Part shown: piece after piece, positions 23,701 to 35,700 of the stretch
Layout: each line of letters begins with the position of its first letter
Position numbering within the stretch: position 1 is the first letter of the stretch
Assembly: GCA_020466095.1 (NCBI GenBank)
Contig: CM035806.1
Location: 148,793,167-148,857,166, forward strand
Length of the DNA: 64,000 nt
Source: Chlorops oryzae
Taxonomy: Eukaryota > Arthropoda > Insecta > Diptera > Chloropidae
Direction of reading: 5' to 3'
Translations under genes and position numbers: made by a program
The notes under the pieces: model-generated
The model's input: the letters and a program-made list of their open reading frames with translations, nothing else
The model's database searches: none
What the model was told of the DNA's origin: nothing

Positions 23701-26700
23701 GATCGATTTCCTTTAATTTGGTACCCCATATGTCTAATAAATTTTTTGAAAATAAGATGAGAAAATTAAATATCTAAATGAACATCCATTTTCGACCAAT
23801 TTTTTTTTTCGTCCAACTGTCTTCTCAATGCCCCAACTTTATGGCCGAAATGCCTGACTATGCCTTTTTATCACCGCCAATCAACTGCCATTCTAATTCC
23901 CTACTTTCATCGACGTTGCACAGACGTAATTTCTCCCTATTTGGTTCAGGTCAACAGAATATTTTAACCTAAAATAGGTAAAAATTTACAAATATTCGAC
24001 CTATTTTGATAGTTCTGTTAAGTTCTCGATACAAAAAAAAAAAAAAAAATTTTTGAGAATTTCCATCTTTGACCTCTTCGACGCAGCTTGAGACAAACTG
24101 AGAATCAAAATTCATACACGTCTTTTCGTATAAATGAAAAGTATAGCTAAACACTCACCCGTAAGCGGACATGGGGTCGTATGAGTAATATCCTGTCGTT
24201 GGTTGCAGGCCGGCCGATGTCCACGCGCTGATATCATTGCCGCTCGCGGTATCTTTCAGCGTGTACGGATTGCTCTGCAAAAAAAAAAAAAAAAAAAAAA
24301 AAATTAAAATATTTCAAGACTTCAAATATGTATGTATAGTATACATTTTATACATATCGCACACTAATCACTAAACCGGCACAATTCAAAATTTTTTCAA
24401 TCAATTTTTTCATGTTCGTCAACTTTTAACTGTAGGAAAAGGACTACTTAGAAAATTAACATTGATATTAATTGATTCTGCAGTTAATTAAGAATAATAT
24501 AAATTTAGAAAAGAAATTCATTTTACAGGCGTCGAGAGTTATAGGCTGTTTTCCCGAGGAATGCAAAATTTTGAGTTGTGCCGATTTAGTGATTAGTGTG
24601 CGATATGTTTTTTCTGTTGCACAGATCACTTTTTCTCAGCTCATACGCAACCGAATTTCCCAAGTGTGGTATGAAAATGTACAGAATATATCGGTGACTG
24701 CGAATCTATTGCAAGCATATTAAAATGTGTTCTGCCCAATGCCACGCCCACACACACATAGATTATTTGTAACTTTAACTCGCAAAAAACTTTTTAATTT
24801 ATAGACAAACTAGTTTTTGCCTCTACCACAATACAGGAAATGCCGCCCCCTCCAACCGGTCTCTATAGAAATACTTTCATAAAAATTTAAATATGATTTT
24901 GCGCCCTTTCTTTGCCCCCCTCGCTACGCTACTGTCCTCCACTCAGTGTACCTCTTTCCTCATAAATACCCCGCTGTAAGCGTATGAAACATAAATAAAA
25001 GGTCGAAATCAAATTACAATTAGCTAAAAAAAAAAATGGCCATGAGTGGCATAAGCTGATCTTTATTTGACGGAAAATATCTAATTGTTCCCTGCAGGAA
25101 ATGTCAATAGTGAATCTATACTCTTTCTCTACTGACTGCCGTCAACAGTACCTACTACTGACCAGTTATAACCGTGGCAATGCTTTGCGTTATTGACAAT
25201 TAACATTGAGTTGTCATTGAATGTCAACAGTAGACCGAAAAACTATTGACGTCGGTGCTATTATGTAGACAAAAGGAGTACTTATAGGAGACACGTTGTT
25301 GACATGGTCAATAAAGATGAACTATACCTCGTGACAGTACAGTTTCTCTAATGACACCGCCTATAAATACTGTTGACGTTGGAACTAGTTCTCTTGTCTA
25401 TATTGACGTCAATATAGACATGGGGCCATATGGCGACAGGCTTCCTGCAGGGTTAATTCGAGCTTGATTCGAGGTGTGTTCTTTAAACGACTGTTCAGCT
25501 CAATCTGACCTCTGAGATATGGTAAGGACATCCATGTATGCATGTATATCCTGTAAATGTTCACACTTTCACAGATGAGTTTCTAGTTGGGAGCATTCAG
25601 ATTTCGATATAATTTTTTTTGAGCCCATTTGTGTAGGTAGGGATGATAGGTATATGTAACGAGACCCACCGTATACAGTGGATGAGGTATTTTTTTTTTT
25701 TTTTGCCGATATTCAGTATCTTTTTTTGGAACTCATCGTTCTGGTTCTGCTTTATTTAAATGGGCAAAATATTTTGCAAACAAGAAACACAGTTTGAGAG
25801 CAGCAGCTGGTCATGAGAATAAAATGTTTCTTCCTCCATTCGACTCTTCATATGGCTGTATTTCTTTGTGACATATTCCAAAATCGGATTGAAAATGAAA
25901 AAAAAACAAAAAACCCCCTCCCGATATTTTTAGCTCAATCTCTCAATTATCTCGTTTATACGCCATTTTTGGTCATTAGGTTCATAAAATAAATAATTCT
26001 GCTCGCTCGGCGATTTCCATAAAACCGAATTTTGTCTGTGAATGTGTAAGCGGAAATCTCGATTTGTATATATTCGACATCAGTGGCGGCTATATTTGTC
26101 TTTCGTTGCCCCTCCTCCGTATCTCTACCACCCCCCTCTTCGACTTTCATCTTCTGTCTATCCCTCTCTCACGCTCTCACTCTCTAACGCTCTCACTATG
26201 TTATGCCCGTTGACATATCGCCGTTTTAAGGAGATTGTCATAAATCTATTCGGGCGTGAGAAACGATGACAATGGACCCGAAGACTGACCAAGACAACAA
26301 TTAAGTGAGCGATCGATGAAGAAGAGGAGGAGGGGAGGGGGTGCGTGTGGGCAAATGCGCTGCAAATGCTGCGTTTTGTATTCGCCGTCATTTATAGTTT
26401 CCCCACTTGATTTACGACAAATAATTAACATTTTTAATTATCCGAACATGATGTTAGCAGTTGTTTTATTAATATTTTCAATCGCCTCCGTCGAGACTCA
26501 TACCGCTGTCATATACTTAGCCGACAGCCACAACCATCCGTACCCATGTCCATAGCAGCCCATACCGGATCTGGTAGCATTCACGTTCTTTTGATTCTTT
26601 TATTTAATAATTTTTTTTCTTTTTTTTTGTTCAATCTTTTTTGAGGCCTTTTACCAGAATCGACGACTCAAACTAATCACGGTTCGAAGTTCGAAGTGAC

Positions 26701-29700
26701 AACTTCGGTTTCCTGTCGATCAAAAAATTACGAGCGGCGCAACTCGCCTCGCCTCGGTTCGGTTCGATCGGGTTGCTGTAGGAGATTTCTAGCTTTTTCG
26801 TTTTTCCTTTCAATGTTTGGTCGTTCTCGTTGTCATCCGTGTTGACAGTGTTGTTATAGTTGTTATTGTCGCCGTCATCATTAGACGTGGCGGCACATGT
26901 TTTGTGGAATTGAGTTTTTTGTTTTTTTCTTTTTTTTTTTGAGAGAAAATGTAACGATCTCTCGATTCGATTCAAATGGCACGAAATTTTGCATTGAAAT
27001 CGTTCTATGAAGTCCGTCAGATTATAACAGAAAAAAAAAAATAGTCTCAGGTGTATTAAAAGAGTGCAAATACTCATACATACATATCGAAGGAACTATT
27101 CTATGAAGCAATAATGATCATTAGAACAATCACTTACCAATGGCGAATAGAATGCTGAGCTTTCCACTCCAATGCTTTGATAGGGATTCTGATCTGTCGA
27201 CGGATATGGTGTACCGTAGACGCCGACATTTGCAGCCGGTAAACGTGAGTAGCCCGATAGGGCTAGACGCGCCGAATCGTACTGACACGAACAAACTGTT
27301 TGCCCCGACACTGGATCGGTCATAATGGGTCGTCCGTTTTCACAACACGAACCGGTACCAGCCGGTCCGACTTGATTTAGATTCGAACTTTCTAAAGAGC
27401 TGCCAGGCGTACCCAATCCAACGCCTACGACGCCAACCACTGGCGCTCCACTATGAACGCCGCTCACCCCGCCGGCGCCGGCGTTCGAATTCTGTGACAG
27501 TGTATCGGGACTAATTGGTGCGATGGGTAAATCTCCACCGCCCGTAACGCCTGTATTCGATGGTGCGGCGCCCGCAGCTCCCGCTCCCGCTATCGATCCT
27601 CCTGTCGCTGCTGAATTCGTTCTGCAATCAGCGCTTTCGACGGGACTCAGCGCTCGCGAAGCGTTTGTCGCATCGCCCGGCTGTGGCGACTGAACGGTGT
27701 TGGGGGCTAAAATCTATAAAAAAGAGAAGATTTTTGTTTTTTTGAAATATTTTTTGTGATAATAATTGCAACAATAACAATAATATTAATGCACATTAGA
27801 AAGAGTTCAAACATTCATTCAATTGCAATGGATTCTCACAAAAAAAAACTTCAGTTTTTCCTGAAATTTGCCTTCATTTGTTCCTATCGATACACTTATT
27901 CGGCTTTTTTTTTTTATCGACCACAAATCGCTCAAATGCCTTGAGGCATGTTCGGTTGGATGAATGCTTGATTCTGCCGATTAGCCAAAAAAAATGAGCC
28001 CATTTTATTTTCTCTGAATTATGCCAACTTTCATATATCAAAACCATTCAAATTAATAGCGATTTTCAATCAAAAATCAAGTGTCTACGACTAATTGACG
28101 TTCATGCGTTCTGTCGTGTTGCAAGAATTGATAATTGATTTTAATTAAACTCAGGTGCTTCCACCTCTTCAGCGACTCGGGCACTTCAGCCGCAAAAGGA
28201 TTTCTATACGAAAGAAAAGGGAAGCGGAAAAGAAGAGACTTCCTTCCGGTGCGACGTGTTTTGAATGTATTCTTTAATAAAAATTATATCGGATTTATTC
28301 TAATCCTGATGCCATCTCAGAAAATTGCGAATGAAAAAATTTGAGTGAATTCAAAAGCGATGAAAATTATTCAATTTGACTAGAATTCAACTGTCTGACG
28401 ATCCTTCAGGACTGGACAGTTTCCAGGCAGTCGCAGTAGGCATTGAAATTGAAATTGAAAAGACGCCTTAACTGTCGTCAAAGGCATTTGAAAAGAAATA
28501 ATTTCTGAACAACTTAATATCGATCCTGTCGCATTGAGAAGAAAAAAAAAGAGGAAATAAAAAAAAAAAAAAATGAACTCAAAAAAGATTCCTCGCGAGG
28601 CAGATCTGCCAGGATTAATTGAGAATGTACCAGAAAAATACAAGGAACCCGTAAAAGCGATGTCTCTCAATATGATGTCGCATGCCGCTTACGGAAAGCC
28701 GTACGAATGGTCGAAGGATGACTTTGAATTGGGTGCTCCACTGGGACGCGGCAAATATGGTCGCGTCTATTTGGCGCGTGAAAAGCGAACGAAATTCATG
28801 GTCGCAATGAAAATCCTGTTCAAAGAGGAACTACCGGACGGGAACGTAAAACGCCAGGTGCTCCGGGAAGTCGAGATACAGTCGCGTCTGAAGCATCCGA
28901 ACATACTCCGTTTATATACATTTTTCGATGATGAGAAATGTATTTACATGGCATTGGAAATCGCTTCCGAAGGTGACTTGTTCAAGCATTTGAAGAACTC
29001 GAAACATGGCCGTTTCGATGATCCTCGTGCCGGGAAGTATATCTACCAAGTCGCTGACGCACTCAACTATTGTCATTTGAACAATGTTATTCATCGTGAT
29101 TTGAAGCCAGAGAATATACTTTTAACTTGCTCGGATGATGTGAAATTAGCGGATTTCGGTTGGGCGGCCCATTCCATTTCCAATAAGCGCAAGACGCTGT
29201 GTGGCACTTTGGATTATTTGCCACCGGAGATAGTTGACGGACGACCGTATGATAATTCCATTGATCAATGGTGTTTGGGAATACTGTGCTATGAGTTCGT
29301 AGTTGGACGGGCTCCGTTTGAGGCGGAAGATTCTGAAAGAGTTTGCGAGAACATACGACGTTTAGACGTAAAATATCCGAATTTTGTGTCAGCCGGCGCA
29401 ATGGATCTGATTTCCAAGCTTTTACGCAAACCCAGCAGTTCACGAATCACTCTTGTGGATGTCATGACCCATCCATGGATTAAGGAGAACAAGGCCATTC
29501 GAGATGAGTATTTGAAGCAAAAGGAAGCAGAGACAGCAGCAGAAGCAACAGCAGAAGCAGCAGCGGGAGAAACGAACTTTGCAAAATAAAAAATTTCTTT
29601 TTGTTTCTAATCATTGTTAAAAAAAAAAAAAAAAATGTATCGTTGAAGATGAAGCTTAAAATAATACACTAAAAATAAAGAAAAACCTAAAATTTATCGA

Positions 29701-32700
29701 TAGAAAACCCTGGATTGAGATGGGCTGCCAGCTATCCCATCGCTGTGGTCTCCGTTCTTTGAATAGAAGATCTCTAGGGAGGTGGTGGGATGCCTTTTCA
29801 TTTGCTTCGTTTATAAAATTCAAGATGTCTGCTGGAATTCAATACGGCGCCCGGTAAATAATACGAAAGCTTTAAAATTTCCCAAAAGCACAGCAGCCGC
29901 TTCAATGCCAGTGCACTGCAGTGTTCGAATGACCTTTCCTTATTATCGCTTAAATGGCGTCATTCAGCATTTCAAATGTGTGCATTCAAGTGCATTAGTC
30001 GGCAATGCAATTCAATGGCAACCCCCCCTCTGTCACCCTGTCAGTCCTTCCGTCCATCCGTCTGTCTGACTGTCTTTGTATCTGAATGCTTGTTTCTCTG
30101 TGGCTTTGTTATTATTATGTCCCTACTCATTTGTTTACAACTCCCGTAAAATTGACCGACGTAATTATGCATGACTTTAAACGGAGTTTTCTCTGCCGCA
30201 GCCGCTGCCGATGTCGCCACCGTCACTGTCGCTGTTGTCTCGGCTTGATTTATATCCTCTTGAATCTGCATGCATGCCGTGTATGAGAGCCGAGCTTGTC
30301 TCGAGTTTATGCGTAATAAAATAAATTAATTAGCATTTAACTTAATTGCACAGCCATAAAGACATTCGTCTTAACACACTCGGAAAGAACACGAACACAA
30401 CACGAACTAACAAAACGGAGAGCCACAAATAAATAAATGAAAAGGGGCAAATAAAAATATCACAAAAACAAAAAAAAAAAACATTGAAAAATATAAATAA
30501 AAATATTAAAAAAAAAAAAAAAACATTCCAAGTTGGGGTAAAAAGTTCAATTCGCTTCGTGGGGTCTTACGACTGTGCATATTATTGTGTTTCACCGGGC
30601 GTAAGTGCACTTCTCGCAAAACGACGGTTAGCGAAAAAGTTTTATCGAGTTAAATGACTTAATTCCTCCGGTCTGCCGCGGCCGTCCGTCCTCGTCCCGC
30701 TACATTCGGTGATGAAAGTTGCACTTTTTTCTTTGCTTATTATTTTAGAACGTGTGAGAATACGACACAGCGTCGCAGCGTCGCAGAGTTCCCTGCTCTC
30801 GTGTTCACTTTCAAAAGTTTTGGCTCACTTCGAGCAATTATATGAGCCCCCAAATGGGTTGAAGTTATTCTTGATGACAACACACAATATACCATAAATG
30901 GTTCCCCAGATGGTCAGGGATCAATGCTGGAATTGTCTACATTCGTTCTTTGTCCTCCCAATCATCGTCTCAATATCACTGACTGTAATCATATAACTTC
31001 TATCTATCTATAGCCATGTTCAGCACAATAGAGCCATGGTCGAATAATAAAGAAAGTCACTTGAATTCTAGTCAAATTGAATAATTTTCATCGCTTTTGA
31101 AATCACTCAAATTTTTTCATTGTCCTCTCATCAGCAAAATTAGAATAGAAACAAAAAGAAATTTTCACTATTTTTTTTTATTTTGCAAAGTTCGTTTCTC
31201 CCGCTGCTTCTGCTGCTGCTTCTGCTGCTTCCTCTGCTTCCTTTTGCTTCAAATACTCATCTCGAATGGCCTTGTTCTCCTTAATCCATGGATGGGTCAT
31301 GACATCCACAAGAGTGATTCGTGAACTGCTGGGTTTGCGTAAAAGCTTGGAAATCAGATCCATTGCGCCGGCTGACACAAAATTCGGATATTTTACGTCT
31401 AAACGTCGTATGTTCTCGCAAACTCTTTCAGAATCTTCCGCCTCAAACGGTGCCCGTCCAACTACGAACTCATAGCACAGTATTCCCAAACACCATTGAT
31501 CAATGGAATCATCATACGGTCGTCCGTCAACTATCTCCGGTGGCAAATAATCCAAAGTGCCACACAGCGTCCTGCGCTTATTGGAAATGGAATGGGCCGC
31601 CCAACCGAAATCCGCTAATTTCACATCATCCGAGCAAGTTAAAAGTATATTCTCTGGCTTCAAATCACGATGAATAACATTGTTCAAATGACAATAGTTG
31701 AGTGCGTCAGCGACTTGGTAGATATACTTCCCGGCACGAGGATCATCGAAACGGCCATGTTTCGAGTTCTTCAAATGCTTGAACAAGTCACCTTCGGAAG
31801 CGATTTCCAATGCCATGTAAATACATTTCTCATCATCGAAAAATGTATATAAACGGAGTATGTTCGGATGCTTCAGACGCGACTGTATCTCGACTTCCCG
31901 GAGCACCTGGCGTTTTACGTTCCGTCCGGTAGTTCCTCTTTGAACAGGATTTTCATTGCGACCATGAATTTCGTTCGCTTTTCACGCGCCAAATAGACGC
32001 GACCATATTTGCCGCGTCCCAGTGGAGCACCCAATTCAAAGTCATCCTTCGACCATTCGTACGGCTTTCCGTAAGCGGCATGCGACATCATATTGAGAGA
32101 CATCGCTTTTACGGGTTCCTTGTATTTTTCTGGTACATTCTCAATTAATCCTGGCAGATCTGCCTCGCGAGGAATCTTTTTTGAGTTCATTTTTTTTTTT
32201 TTTTTATTTCCTCTTTTTTTTTCTTCTCAATGCGACAGGATCGATATTAAGTTGTTCAGAAATTATTTCTTTTCAAATGCCTTTGACGACAGTTAAGGCG
32301 TCTTTTCAATTTCAATTTCAATGCCTACTGCGACTGCCTGGAAACTTATCAAGTCCTGAAGGATCGTCAGACAGTTGAATCCTAGTCAAATTGAATAATT
32401 TTCATCGCTTTTGAAATCACTCAAATTTTTTCACTGTCCTCTCATCAGTAATTTTCTGAGATGACATCAGGATTAGAATAAATCCGATATAAATTTTATT
32501 AAAGAATAAGTACATTCAAACCACGTCGCACCGGAAGGAATTCTCTTCTTTTCCGCTTCCCTTTTCTTTCGTATAGAAATCCTTTTGCGGCTGAAGTGAA
32601 TCCGAGTCGCTGAAGAGGTGAGAAGCACCCGAGTTTAATTAAAATCAATTATCAATTCTTGCAACACGACAGAACGCATGAACGTCAATTAGTCGTAGAC

Positions 32701-35700
32701 ACTTGATTTTTGATTGAAAATCGCTATTAATTTGAATGGTTTTGATATATGAAAGTTGGCATAATTCAGAGAAAATAAAATGGGCTCATTTTTTTGGCTA
32801 ATCGGCAGAATCAAGCATTCATCCAACCGAACATGCCTCAAGGCATTTGAGCGATTTGTGGTCGATAAAAAAAAAAAGCCGAATAAGTGTATCGATAGGA
32901 ACAAATGAAGGCAAATTTCAGAAAGAAAAAAATAGGGAGAGAGAATTAAAAAGTATAGCGTTGCAATCATAATTACAGCACAAAGACTCATGCTTCTGCT
33001 CTCGCTGCTGGTGCTGGTGCTGTCAGCGCGCGAAATATTAAGAACTGAACGGAAAAATTTGAACATTTTCGCGGAGCACATTTTAACCCCTAATTAAAAG
33101 GATCGGTAATTTGGCTGCGTCCATTGACCAGACAAGACAAAACCAGACCGGATCGGGCCCTGACGAAACGAGACGAGACGAGTACGGTGAATGCCTAGCT
33201 AAATGCATATTAATTCAAGTCGAATCGCGTCGAGCCATCGACAGCAAAAACAACATCCATCAGTTTGAGGCAGTAGCAGTCGCAACCAGCAGCAAAAACA
33301 TGATCAAAAGCTGTCGATGTCGATGACGATGACGATGACCGTCGAGTTGGGCGTTAATAGGAATCGAAGGGAAATAAAATTGCAGGCGTAACTACACAAG
33401 GCCCAAAGGTGAAAATGCGGTCATTCGGGATGACGTGAAAGCTACACATCGCGCAGCAATCGCTCAAAAATTAAGCACTCGGCGGACGGGCACACACACG
33501 CACACATAAGCGCGGCCACAACCGCAGCCATAGCCCCAACCGCTATTGCACAGACACAGCCGAAGCTTCGGGAGCAACAGAAACGGCAACGGCAAAAGCA
33601 GAAGCAGAAGCCGAAACCGAAACCGATGCTGATACCGATGCCGATGTCGATGTCGATGCCGATGCCGGGACAGAAGCAGAAGCAGCCACAACAAGCGAGA
33701 AAGCGCTCCGAAGGGCTGATTGTGTAAAATTCATAATTATGTAGTGGCCACATTATCTCGATTGAACTCCTTCCGCCGCAGGCATGGCTAGACCAAAAGT
33801 TATGGTAATGTTAATGGACAAAACCCTGGCCACATAGGGCCAGACAACCACCTTAACGACAACAACACCTTAATTAAAAATGCAAGCAAAAATATTTTTT
33901 AAAATATTTTTTCCCCTTAAATCGCAAAGCAGCGCCAGCGATGGTGTTTCACATATGTATGAAAAAATTCGAAATTTCGAATTTCAACCGACAAACCGTC
34001 AGTCGTCAACCATCTTGTCGCTGCGTTCCTGGCCGTGTTGCACCGAAACAACTCCTTTAGTTCAACTGATTGTATTGTGCTGCGATGCAGTCGGTCAAAA
34101 TGACGCTTCGGTAGCACGAATTTTCATCACCATTCGACATACTTCGGCTGATGGGACTTCTTCTTGGTCGTCTTCGTATTCCCATGTTCGTTCCTCTTTG
34201 CTCGCACTTATGAATTCACAAAATTGATCGAGATCATCGTAATATTGCATTACGATGATCGACACTTGAGCATTCCCGTTTTGTCAAGGGGACAACAGGA
34301 AACACCACCACCGCCAATCGCCTTCAGTATGGCCCATATTGCTGGGACAATAAGTCAAAGCATAGGGTTGAACAAACCTATGCGTGATCTTGTGATCACT
34401 ACTGATCATAAGCATTTTTTTGTCTTTTTTTCCCCCCAAGAAAAATATCTCGGCAAAGGAATGAAAAGTGGGACATTTTTATTGATCAGGTACATTTTTT
34501 AGATCAAATGAAGTATAGAAATAGAAGTATAAAATGCCTATTGCGACTTCAAGGAACAAGATTAAAGGATGACAGGACGAGGATCGGAATTTGTACGAAG
34601 CAGCTGTGAATTATTCGAACTTATTTGGTGGGTGGGTGGAAAAAACCCAGAGTATCAATAATAAAGTTCCTCCTACAAACCAAGTTTTCCAAGTTTTTTA
34701 TTAGCAGTTTTTTTTTTTTTTTTTTTTGTTAGCTGATCCCCCGTATAGTGTGAGATCGAAGTCGAAAAAAAAGATCCTTCTTCCCGAGGTTTTTAAATTC
34801 CCGGTAATTTTTTTTTTTTTTTCGATACCTCAGAATGTGCTTCTATTACAGCTTGTTGATGAACCGTCTTCCCTGAAGAAGTGATGAAGAAAAAAAAATA
34901 CCGATAAAAGCTTTGGCATCGATCATGCAATTTCCTACTGCCTACTATATGAAGGAAATCTCTATGCTCTCTCAAAAGAACTCATACTTCTCCTTTATTT
35001 TTAATAATAACACTGTGCTAGTTCAAAATATCTTTCATATCCAGCTAATTATCTATATTGAAAAAGGAGTATTATTATTAGAATTTTTTAGAGTGTACCA
35101 AAGGAGAATTATTGATCGATTTCGGTTTCGGAATCCACTGTTTATTGAAGAAATTATATCTCGATCTACAACTTGAAGGACTTTCACTTTAGAAAAAAAA
35201 AAACCCACCCTTTCTTTTACCCATTAGAGAAAATTTAACGTGCTATAGTGCAGGCTGATCACATGTTTAATTTAATGAAGTAGTACTCAGATTAGTGGAT
35301 TACTTTCTGAATTATCCGGATTTTCTTAGTTTTTGTCCTTTAATTTAAATATAATAACTTTGTGCTAATTAGAGTTTACGCTTTCTTAGAGTGAAGCTTT
35401 CTTAATGGGCATAATCGAAATCGATATTCAAGGATATCAAGATAAGCGACACGAGCACCATTTGTCCATACAAAAATTGACTTGCTGCTAATCTATGCGA
35501 TATTAATCTGGGAAGCGGGAACTGTATCGATCCGATCGCTCAGCCATCTGGCAGGACAACAAATTTTGCTAACAAACGATTAAAAGCGATCGCATCGGAT
35601 CCGATCGGATCGCGATGGGTCCTTGCGAGCTCGTTGCGGCAGCTTGAAAAGAAGAGACTGAGCTTGAGCATGTTCGAATCTACGAACGGTCGCCGGAATT

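Larger units (their letters stand above)
15265..24158 (-). other. mirr intron 3 (8.9 kb)
   Basis: Bounded by donor GTGAGT (24158) and the acceptor at 15265. The first part is T-rich with CT microsatellites near 22609-22680 and AAC repeats near 21725-21820. The centre (16884-20986) is a mosaic of duplicated units listed separately. No nested gene was recognised. Many Ser/Phe/Leu frames here come from homopolymers. Confidence 0.85.
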
